Shown one piece after another: positions 1 through 9,724 of a stretch of DNA of 64,000 nt. Every line of letters starts with the position of its first letter. Position 1 is the stretch's first letter. The position numbers and the translations under genes were made by a program. This DNA comes from Hippasteria phrygiana (Eukaryota; Echinodermata; Asteroidea; Valvatida; Goniasteridae): NCBI GenBank assembly GCA_037893225.1, contig JAZGUH010000551.1:62001-126000 (forward strand), read 5' to 3'. The notes under the pieces are model-generated. The model saw nothing but the letters and a program-made list of their open reading frames with translations, was not told where the DNA came from and did no database searches.

Positions 1-1477
1 AGTGTTTTTGGCAAAAAAGAGGAATTCTTGCTAGGCTTTAATTTTACATTTATAGCAAAGACAATGGCAGTCGTTGTAAGATGATGTTTCTTCCTTCATG
101 CTTTTATACGGTATCTGATCAATAATTTGCAGCCCGGTACGGCAGTGCTGTGCAAAATGCCAAAGAGTAAGTATAGAATAACCACTCTGTTGAACAACGG
201 ATGATACAACGTCTAGGACTATGCATAGGCCGTACAGGTATAGCCTGCATGGGTTGCAAAAACAAACGAATCGAAATGCGGGAGTGGAATTGGCAAGTCA
301 AAAGAGCATTTCCTTTATATTTTTTATTGAAAAGTAAATTTTGATTTTCCATCATTTACCTTGACTCACAAACATTTTTTTTAAAAATAACAAAAATACA
401 AAAAAAAAAAAATAAATAAATACAACAAAAATAAATACAAAAAAAATAAATACACATTTTTTTTTCGAAATGTTTGAACATTGAAAATTTTGAATGGCCC
501 CTTACTTGACATTAAGTAAATAGTAGTCTGAAACATCAAGCATAATCATGGTGTCTTAATTTGTGAGATTTTGTATCAATTCCCAATGATGGTCGGTCGA
601 CCATCGGGAAATACCCGACTTTTTCAAATACTGCCCCCAATTTTCCAACAGTAATGCAGTTGTAGGCATTTGGATAAATAAAAAAGACAATAGAAGTATC
701 CAACTTCAACTTCAAAATAGTTTACCCAAACCAAACAGCAGATGTTTTTTTATTGCAAACAAAGAACTATTCTGACTAGGAAACAGGTAGTATTATTTAA
801 CGTCTGTGACTGTTTGCCGTTTATTGATGTACAGTAGCGTCCCATTGTTCAGTCACAAGACAGATTGTTTTTCGAATCATTAAACTTGGGTTTCAGAACC
901 GCGACGACCATCTGCAGGCCAGGAATTTATCATCGATGACGAATAGCGCAGAGTTATGCGAATTAGCATCTTTTACATAACTCCAAATTATCAAGAATGA
1001 AAATTTTGTCTTTGGAAATGAACAAAAGTTGATAATGCACGTGTGAGTAATCAGCATCGAATATTTGTTAAAGCGATATTCTGCGAATGCAGTAACCACA
1101 ACATTGAGTTCATATCAATAGTGACCACACAAATCCCAACTCTAAACCTAACCCACTGTAATTTTTGCAAACGGAGAAAATAATTGTATAATACTTTGAG
1201 CACCCCCACCCCCCCCCCCCCCCCCCAAAAAAAATAAGTCTCCAGTTTTGGCATCGACGTATGTACTCCTTCTGGTCATGGCAGACATGACTCAACTGTG
1301 TATAGTGCGTCTACGGTCTGACGAACTAGAAAAAACAACAAACTTTCTCGCAATCAGGCACGCACGCTTCCCACATGTCAATGTACGTACAGTACACTAT
1401 CCTAGAATGGTGCCTTGCCAGGCAAGTTCGAGATCGACCAACAGTGCATACTACACGCGTCTAGTTACCGGACCAGG
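1..1477. other. Intergenic, no gene seen
   Basis: AT-rich sequence with A-rich stretches at 381-460 and a poly(C) run at 1208-1226. Only short shadow frames. Confidence 0.6.
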
Positions 1478-1634
1478 CAATGGGGCCTGTTTGTTACGTT
1501 TCACACAAATCCGCATCGTGATCAGTGATCCGTGCATTGGTTCACATACCGGATTCCGCCTAGTGGATGGAGCGAACCAGCGGCTGGATCACTGATCGCG
1601 ATCCGGATTCGTGTGAAACGCACAGGCCCATTGA
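1478..1634. repeat. Foldback upstream of SLC22 copy 1
   Basis: Arms of about 65 bp (1478-1545 and 1568-1634) share inverted GGGCCTG, CGTTTCACACRAATCCG and GATCAGTGATCC. The short open frames here arise from the palindrome. Confidence 0.75.
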
Positions 1635-1833
1635 TCTCTATTATGCACAGGCCCTACGGGGTACCATGCAGCCAACCAACCGTGCATTCAATACGCGTCT
1701 TTTTACAGACGGTACCAGTGGCAATAATGTGGCTACGGCCAGTCATCCATACAAGTATGCGTATGCATGATCAACCATGTCGCTTGCTGGAAAATGTCTT
1801 GTGAGGGGCCATCACAATCTAGAACTAGATTAA

Positions 1834-1904
1834 TTAACCCTTACCTACAGGGTGTGTGGAAATTTGTATTGATATGTGTGGATTCACCAGTGTTAGGGTT
1901 TTAA
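1834..1904. mobile_element. 70-bp TTAA MITE, family 1, copy a
   Basis: TTAACCCTTACC... to ...GTTAGGGTTTTAA with internal GGGTGTGTGGAAA. Same family as 4156, 16026 and the start of 16706. It lies about 130 bp upstream of SLC22 copy 1. Confidence 0.6.
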
Positions 1905-3426
1905 GAGATCAGCATAATGCATTTTATGAGTTTTATGACAGTTGCAAAAGCAGATAAAAACTGAACAGCTCAACAGGGACAACCAGTTCCATTAAAAACA
2001 GCACAGTCAACACCACTGCTCCCTCAGTATGACATCAAGTATAGATCAAAACAAAGTTAAGATGCAGTATGAGGACATCTTACAGCAAATTGGTACCCTT
2101 GGCAAGTACCAAAAGCTACTGATCCTTGCCATGGTCATGTTTGCAATTCCTGTGACATGCCACTTCTTTGTGCAAGTGTTTCTGGCTGCCGATACAGGCC
2201 ACTGGTGCGTGGTTCCAGACAGCCAGGTCATCAACTGCAGCCAACTCCAGCTGGCCTCAGTCGCTGAGTGTCAGGAAGAGCAGAAGAGCTACAGTATTCC
2301 CTATGAGATTGATGCTGATGGAAACAAAGTCTACTCCTCCTGTCAGCGGTATGACACAGATGATGAAGATGTCGACAGCGGAGGAAGTCTGAATTCAACT
2401 GATGTCATCCCGTGTGATGCTGGATGGGACTTTGACCAATCAAGCTACAAGTCCACCATCAATCAAGACTTCAGTCTGGTGTGTGACAGGGATTATCTCC
2501 CTGGAATCGCACAGTCGGTTTGGTTTGCAGGTATGCTGGTTGGTTCCTTGGTGTGGGGTTCTGTTGGTGACTGGATCGGCAGAAGAAAGACCTTTATCAT
2601 TAATCTCATTCTTATCTCCATATCATCCACTGCCACGGCCTTCATGCCCAATTTCACTGCTTTTGCTGTGATGCGCTTTGTCACAGCAGCCTGTGCATAT
2701 GGTGCAATCCTTATGTTGTGCATCTTAATATCTGAGCTAGTTGGGCCCAAGAAGCGCGCAGAGGCCTATATTATACCTACAATGGCTTCCTCGGTCGGCT
2801 ATGTGCTGCTGTCACTTTTGGCATTCCTTCTGCGAGAATGGCGCCACCTTCAACTGGCTATATCACTACCATTAATCCTCCCCTTTCTTATCATCTTGGT
2901 GCTGCCTGAGTCCCCTCGCTGGCTCATTTCTAAAGGCAGGTTCAAGGAAGCTGCCAAAATCATCGAAAAGATGGCCAAGGTAAATGGTACCAAGGCTCCT
3001 GAAGACTTACTTGACAAGCTATGTGACAACATGCAAGATGACAAACAGCATTCCCGCTTCCCGGTGACCCAGCTGGATCTTGTCCGCACTCCAAACATAC
3101 GCAAGAAAACTTTCATCCTTTTCGTTGACTGGTTCGTGGTCAACATGGTTTACTATGGACTATCCCTGAGTACCTCTGCCTTGGGTATAGATGACTACCT
3201 TGCTGCTTTTGTGTCTGGAGCCATAGATATACCCAGCAATCTCTTCTGTTGGTACGCGATAGAACGCTTTGGCAGACGTTTCACCCTAGTTAGCTTCTAC
3301 ATCTCCAGTGGATTATTTTGCCTCGCCACTATCTTTATTTCACCTGGTCCTGCAAGGGCTGCAGTGGCCATGATGGGCAAATTTGCAATAAATGCAGCAT
3401 TTGCCGACATTTACATCTTCTCAATG

Positions 3427-3472
3427 GAGCTTTACCCAACTGTCATCCGGAGCTTTACCCAACTGTCATCCG
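3427..3472 (+). repeat. 23-bp tandem duplication that breaks SLC22 copy 1
   Basis: The 23-bp string beginning GAGCTTTACCCAACTGTCAT occurs twice back to back, with no mismatch, inside the conserved ELYPTVIR region. The paralogue at 11089 has it once. A length of 23 is not a multiple of three, so it produces the frameshift. Confidence 0.95.
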
Positions 3473-3681
3473 CAGCATTGGTATGGGTGCGTCCTCTATG
3501 GTGGCTCGTATCAGTGGCATTCTCTGCCCCATCATCTTGATCCTGGCCAAGTACTGGGTGCCACTGCCACTCTGCATCTTTGGAGGCAGCTCCATCCTCG
3601 CTGGACTCTTGTCCCTGATGCTCCCAGAAACGATGGGCCGCAACCTACCTGATACCATTCAGGATGGAGAGACTTTTGCAG

Positions 3682-4988
3682 GTGAGTTGCATTATTCTGT
3701 TACCTTTCTCAAGATGTTGTCTTATCATTTGGAACCAAACTTTCCAAAACAACAAAACTCCAAACCAAAAGTCTATTTTCTAGGTAACACTAACTCACGG
3801 CACTCCAGAAAATATGACCTCCACAAACAGTGCCAATATCCTGTTTTTTCTTCAAGATCATGATTTCTTCATGATGCCCAAGGATGTCAAAGACTACATG
3901 TACATGTAGATATAATTATAAAAACCTTCTAACCTTTTACTACTTCTAACGCAGCTGTTTTTTAATGCTCGTAGAATTTGAATTAAAATAACATAAAAAC
4001 AAATCTGACCTCACTGGCGCTAGACAGGTTTCGGGAGTGCAGTACCCAATCGGATAATTATTTTCTCATTGAGGTACAGGAATGCAAAAACAAGCCAGGT
4101 CTGGTTTAATCCTTTTCTTACCAATGTCGAGAGAAGGCCACAGCACCCCCGCTGCTTAAAACCCTAACAGTCCTGAATCCTTCAATTTTAATATGATTTT
4201 CCACACACCCTAGGGAGTTAGGGTTAACTAGACAAGGAAACCACACAGCATCCAAACAACAGATATATTCACCATGTTTCAACAACCTGTTGTGCTTGTG
4301 TTTTTCACCCTTCATACAAGATCTTCATACAAACAGAAAGAGCTTGCTTAGATCTTTCTAATGGTACTATCAAATTCATGTGGCACCATTATATTTTGAG
4401 AAAACTACATGTATCTGAACTTTCCATGTGCAGTTGTGTGTATGGAGTGCCATTTGTTCATAAGTTTCCTGTTTTATACAGTGGGCCAGAAGAGAAAACA
4501 GCCATAACTTTGCCATTTTAGCAGTTATGACTTTCATTTTTACAGCATACGAAAGAGTATTTTTTCATTAACATTTTTACACACAACATTTTTCTCTTCA
4601 ATCAACTCTTGGGGGTGAAATCTTTGGTTGAAAATTCAATTCCTGGCATTTGCTGCTGGCTGTTGTTTCGTGTATTGTACATAGGAACAGTGAAAATGCC
4701 TGAGTTATTTATGAACAATGAAGACACCAGAATCCCATAATTCAATCCAAAATCTAAATCCATTCAGTACGCATCATACACGTGCTTACATTTGAGGCAC
4801 GTGTGTATTTTGGCAATCCTGTTGATCATCAAAGGAGCACTGAGTGACGTGTTTGACCAGTATGCGCGCATGGTATCGCCTGATTGGGTACCCAGTAATG
4901 GCTTCTAATTTTGTTCGCCGGATTAGTCTATAATATTGAGAAGCCAATTATGTTTTTTTCTGGTATTTTTCTTTTCCATTTACTACAG
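3682..4988 (+). other. Intron of SLC22 copy 1
   Basis: A 1307-bp phase-1 intron with GTGAGT donor and TACTACAG acceptor. It sits just before the cytoplasmic tail, exactly as in copy 2. It contains a short TTAA-bounded MITE at 4156-4227; otherwise I see only AT-rich sequence. Confidence 0.75.
4156..4227. mobile_element. 70-bp TTAA MITE, family 1, copy b
   Basis: Inverse orientation: TTAAAACCCTAACAGTCC to CCTAGGGAGTTAGGGTTAA, in the intron of SLC22 copy 1. Confidence 0.7.
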
Positions 4989-5293
4989 AAGGCAACATAT
5001 TCTGGGTGTCCAATAGAAGGACTGCTGATGAAGAGGACAGAGACCCAACTAACCCCACTAAAGATTACCTGCCTCTGTCTACACTTGACCAAAGTGAGCC
5101 AGCAAAAGTCTGAATCTACTGAAATACATGTAGCAAGTGCTTCTTCAATATGTGTAAATCCAAGGTAATTAACAGATGCCATATAGCACTAGATACATGT
5201 ATGTTATGAGCACCTGATAATGTTATCGGCACCTGATAATTAACAGATTTAACTTTGAATTGGAGTGGGTCATCCTGATTCTTGAAGTGTTAA

Positions 5294-6052
5294 TTAACCC
5301 TAAATAACCTACCTGAATCTATCAAAATCCATGGAAATTTGGAGGATTTCGGCAGATTCAGGATACCTCCATATTGAACAAACGGGGGGATTTTGATGGA
5401 TTCAGGATCTCAACAGTTTAACTCCTTGGCTACAACACTGCTTGTGGCACTGCCAAGTCTTTCACATGCTGTAGGTGCTGGGGGATGTGGGAGCAAACAA
5501 ATAATGTATTGTCTTGTGACTGGGGCTTATTATTAGGCCTCAGCATATAAAATGGATTATGTCAAGTAAACACTGCTTGTGGCCCTGCCAAGCCTTTCAC
5601 ATGCTGTACATGTATTTGCTGGGGGGGGGGGGGGGGGAGCAAAGATATTACCTTGTGAGCGGGCTTATTAGGCCTCAGCATATAAACAATGGATTATGTA
5701 AATGGTGTATTATGATAGATCCTTTTAATACAGCAAGACACATCACAATTTTCATGCGGGCATGGTATCCTGAATCCATCAAAATCCACCAGAAATTTAG
5801 GTGATGGATTCTAAAGACTATGGAGAAACACACTGCAAAACATTTTTTGCCAGCATGGTACGTATCCTGAATCCGTCAGAATCCATCATACTTTTGCTGG
5901 TGGATTTTTGATGGATTCGGGATAACTCCAGTATGTATACTGGTGGATTCTGATGGAACAAGGACTCACCAGCAGTTTTTGCATGACAAACTTGATGGAT
6001 TTTGGCAGATTCAGGACACTTTCTAGAAAAGTACTTAAGGGGTTAGAGTTAA
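5294..6052. mobile_element. TTAA element with ATCCTGAATCCATCAAAATC repeats
   Basis: Ends TTAACCCTAAATAACC and GGGGTTAGAGTTAA. The interior has several direct and inverted copies of a GAATCCATCAAAATCCACC-like unit and a poly(G) run at 5622-5638. A related shorter element lies at 61379-61547. Confidence 0.55.
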
Positions 6053-6115
6053 TGTACATGTACAATATAAGGCAATCTTCACAGAGCACATAAAATGGGA
6101 AAGACCAATACAGTG

Positions 6116-6362
6116 GGGTCATTCTATAAATTTGGGGTCCAAAGTGTGAAATTTGTTGGGGTCTCTGTTACATGACCTGTGTATTTTTCCATCAAGTATC
6201 ATTAAAATTGACTATTTTTTTTACTTGTTTGACAGGTACTTTGCTATACATAATCACTCTTGGAAATATGAGGCATTAAAGAATGTGTCTGGAATTGCAT
6301 AATCTTATACATGTTAGATGTAACAGGGACACCAGAATTGGACCCCAAATTTATAGAATGAA
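6116..6362. mobile_element. Foldback MITE GGGTCATTCTATAA, simple copy
   Basis: 247-bp element with inverted ends GGGTCATTCTATAAATTTGG and CCAAATTTATAGAATG; matches 8786-9235 without the nested insert. Confidence 0.75.
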
Positions 6363-6713
6363 ACAGTGCAGAGTGTAGTAACTGATTTTGTTTCAGAAAT
6401 AGTTTTCTTCCATAATTTGTTTGTAGGGGAATATCTTCAGTCAGGGCACAGACTGCTTCAACCATTGCATACCTGGCTTCTCTCTTTGATAGTTAATACA
6501 CAATGTACATGTAGCTGGGTATATGACAGTGTGGGCGTTATTTTTTAAAATGGTTCACTAGATATTGGGTTTTAGGGATCTACTCATGTATAATCGCGAT
6601 TTACATGTTGTTATGTATATTTACAAATCTAAATGAAGTTTATACAGGGGCTTTAGGGTTTGAATTTGATTAACTGACATTTAAGGAATATTTAGAAGTT
6701 AAAATTGTATCAT

Positions 6714-6875
6714 TTAACCCCTTGCGTACAGATGAGGCCATATGGGGCCAAAAAAACCAGTGCCACCAGGCCGGTTGACGCCATTGGTTGAAACACATTG
6801 TAGCGGTTCGCTTGGCTGCCAGAACCGCCGCAACACCCCAACGTCTCCCGTAAAATACCGTGCTCAAGGGGTTAA
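6714..6875. mobile_element. TTAACCCCTTG-family MITE, copy a
   Basis: TTAACCCCTTGCGTACAGAT to GTGCTCAAGGGGTTAA, 162 bp. The internal CCACCAGGCCGG and CGGTTCGCTTGGCTGCC motifs are shared by all copies. Confidence 0.75.
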
Positions 6876-7500
6876 TCATGTTAATAAAAGTCTGTGCAGA
6901 GCTATATATATTTATGTACATGTACCTACACATGTATGTTTACTACTCTATTCTACAAATGTAATTATTGTTTTTAATTATCAAAATCTTCTTTGAAAAA
7001 AAAAATGAAGTTTCTATTTACTTCTGGTGATCTTTAGGAGATTGGATTTAAAAGCATGGGGCATGTGACTTCTGCATAGATTTAAGGTAAGGATATTTGG
7101 TGGAAATAAAATTAATATACACGCAGGACAGCAAGATCATGGTAATATAAATTGAATTTGATTGATATTAAATGTTGAATTAAATGGGCTTGGAAGCAAA
7201 TCTTATTATGGCACACTTTTTTTTTTTTACTGACCATGAATACACCGACATGCTGGTTTGAAACCCCAAAAATGACTCCTACATGTACACACAGAATTCA
7301 CATTACGTACACACAAATTAAACATTTTAATCAACAACTCGAATGTGGGAAAACAGTGCAACTTCACACTGATCAAAAAGGCAGATTCACTGTTTTGCCA
7401 TTCTGCGGCAATGACTTACAAATCTGCAAACTTCAACCTTGTACGAAAAGACTGGGAATGCGGGTATAACACCATGTGAAATTAACCTCTTCTAGGAAGA
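6876..7500. other. Intergenic, nothing recognised
   Basis: AT-rich sequence between a MITE and the CAACGTTTCGG repeat. Short frames have no family features. Confidence 0.5.
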
Positions 7501-7507
7501 AGTGTGG

Positions 7508-7585
7508 TTCTGAAAAGAAACGGGATGAGTGTACAGTAACTCGACGTTTCGGACAGTGTGCTCTGTCCGTCCTCAGGAGTGTGAG
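7508..7585. repeat. Interspersed repeat AACTCGACGTTTCGGACAGT
   Basis: Same family as 28690-28800 (TTCTGAAAAGAAACGGG, then GACGTTTCGGACAGTGTGCT). Confidence 0.5.
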
Positions 7586-7995
7586 TGATTGTGATGCGGA
7601 GTTGCTGCAGCTTTTATGCCTTCTGGGTGCCTAGTCGGGTGTGACGACTGGATGCTGTTGTGTGCATTGGGGTGTGGCAGTATCTTGTTGGGTGGCGTAA
7701 GTGTAGGATGTGTGGTACTTGAAGAGTTGGGACCAGATGTCGTTGATGTGGAATCCGATGTGTTGAGAAACTCGGTTGTTTGTTTTTGCATTCGATAGGG
7801 GACCTTTAATAGAGGACAATAGGGTCCCCGGTTGAGAAAGGTCCCCGATTAAAAATCATGTACAAAACCAATGAGGGCCCTTGCCAAAAAGTTGTTAAAG
7901 TATGAACAATAGGAGGTCCCGATTGCAGGAGTTTACACACTTACATGTATGTGCGTTTGCGGATTTTCAACCTTGTAGATTGTATCAAACACATG

Positions 7996-8530
7996 TACAT
8001 TTATGATGCCATGGCAGTCATTGTGTAGACTGAGTATCAGACGTTGCATGCATTGCATTACATATCAACGTCTGATATATGCGGACATGCTAATTTATGC
8101 GACCCCGCGCACTAGCCAATCGGAGTTGACTTTTCAAACTTGTGACGTCATTTCGATCAGAAATGTGGACGAAGGTACTGATTGGTTGGTAGGTGTCAGC
8201 TGACCCAGTTTCTCTGTTGTATTTATCACGGCGCGTATGAAGCATGCGATAGCAGTTATAAAATAATTCAAATGCCGCCGCGAGCGTGTCGCGTTCTCCC
8301 CCAGCACGCGCACGCAGTACGCAGTACTATACTACGCACAGTACAACTGCAATATGATTCCGTGCGCGTGCAGAAATGTTTACATTTTTTTCAAAGATAT
8401 GCATATGCGGGGCGCGTTACGTGTCCGGGTAGCAACACGCGCCTTGATCAGCGGTTTCCCGAAGGTCCAAAAAACGAGCAGGCTGGTTGGTCAAAATCTA
8501 GAGGTCAAGAGGCGGTTGTCTTGCATAATT
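7996..8530 (+). repeat. Interspersed repeat with promoter-like motifs, copy A
   Basis: Closely similar to 26780-27096. It carries a short hairpin (ATCAGACGTTG / CAACGTCTGAT), CCAATCGGAGT, TGACGTCATTTCG (CRE-like), GATTGGTTGG (inverted CCAAT) and TTATAAAATAA (TATA-like) in that order. This could be a solo LTR or a promoter-bearing DNA element; no target duplication was identified. Confidence 0.6.
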
Positions 8531-8639
8531 AATTGCCAGATTTGCACACATATTATAGACGCTCGTCGCGTTTTGCACAAGCGGCTATTCCATAGACTAG
8601 TCATTGTGTGGAACAACTTGGTGTACAAGAATACAAGTA

Positions 8640-8785
8640 CATTTTTTAAGGGGCCGATACGATTTTCGATATGAAAAAAATATCGAAATATCGGGAAATA
8701 TCGTCATATCGAACAGGCTTAGTACATGTACATATATGTACATTTTGTACATGTTGATATTGTCATACATGTACATGTAAAATGT
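8640..8785. repeat. Fragment with ATATCGAAATATCGGGAAAT
   Basis: GGGGCCGATACGATTTTCGA then repeated ATATCG motifs resembles the terminal part of a hAT-type element; the partner end was not found. Confidence 0.3.
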
Positions 8786-9235
8786 GGGTCATTCTATAAC
8801 TTTGGGGTCCAAAAGTGTGACGCCCCTCTTACACCAGACGTGTAATTTCCCATCAAGTGTCATTAAAATTGACTTCACACTATTCTTTTTACTTGTTTGG
8901 CAGTTACTTTGCTTTACATGTACATACATACATAATCACTCTTAGAGATAGAAGGCATTAACCCTCCTACTATTATAGCTATCATAATCTATCAAAAAAC
9001 CTAAGCCCTTCCTCTCCAACAGCTTGTGTGTTTCAACCTGAAACTCGATAGGTTTTGATAGGTAGGGTAGTTGGCTCTATTTTGGCACCGAGAGAGGGAG
9101 GGTTAAAGAATGTTTTCTGAATCAGAACAGATTTTTTTTCATCGTCAGAACATATCCTGAATTGCAAAATGTTATACATGTCATCACTATGTAACAGGGA
9201 CACCAAAATTGGACCCCAAATGTATAGAATGACCC
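8786..9235. mobile_element. Foldback MITE GGGTCATTCTATAA, with nested MITE
   Basis: Left end GGGTCATTCTATAACTTTGG; right end ...CCCAAATGTATAGAATGACCC. Same family as 6116-6362, with a fragment near 30799. A TTAACCCTCC MITE (8958-9106) is inserted inside it. Confidence 0.75.
8958..9106. mobile_element. TTAACCCTCC-family MITE, nested copy
   Basis: 149 bp, TTAACCCTCC to GGGAGGGTTAA, with internal inverted CTATCAAAA / TTTTGATAG. Confidence 0.7.
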
Positions 9236-9724
9236 ATGTACATGTACAAATGTACATGTATGCCTGTCCCACAATATTCTGGCCTATACATACACCTGTA
9301 CATGTATGTAAGCCAGTTCTGTATTTCAACTGCGCATATGTGCACAATGACATTTTATCCTGAAGGCTGAATGACCCGCGTGACCTAAGGGTGTGACTGC
9401 TCTTCAAAACTGAAGTTAAAATACAATACCTGACCCCTATTTACAACAGAATGGAACAAGACCTGAACCCCTTCAAAGCCGCGCCCACTGAAGCGCCGTA
9501 TACATGTACACGTACATGTCCAATGTACTGCTGCTTTTGCCATACATTGTATTTTGCCATACACTGTATTGTAATCTTAACTAAGTAAAAGGCCTCACTG
9601 AAAGTTTCACAGTGACAACCATTGCAGTACACGCCTACCAGACCATATACATTTGTACATAGAACTACATGTATATTGTACATGTACAACAAGTGCTGCA
9701 CTTTAAAGACTTTTCAGAGTAGCA

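Larger units (their letters stand above)
2029..5113 (+). pseudogene. SLC22-family organic ion transporter, copy 1, frameshifted by a 23-bp duplication
   Basis: Major facilitator superfamily transporter of the SLC22 type, which moves organic cations, anions or zwitterions across the plasma membrane. Exon 1 is 2029-3681 (donor GTGAGT) and exon 2 is 4989-5113 (acceptor TACTACAG, stop 5111-5113). Visible: N-terminal amphipathic segment (MQYEDILQQ), TM1 near residues 29-53, a Cys-rich acidic extracellular loop with NCS and NST sequons, the GDWIGRRK motif after TM2 (residues 180-187), PESPRWL (293-299) and ELYPTVIR (from 467). A 23-bp tandem duplication (3427-3449 and 3450-3472) shifts the frame, so translation stops at 3540 after 503 residues, losing the last membrane segments. 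Beyond the duplication the other frame carries the normal family sequence to the donor. Without the extra 23 bp the two exons give 584 residues, usual for the family. The tail exon shares a DYLPLST motif with copy 2. It could be a real null allele, a pseudogene or an assembly error. Substrate cannot be read from sequence. Confidence 0.85.
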
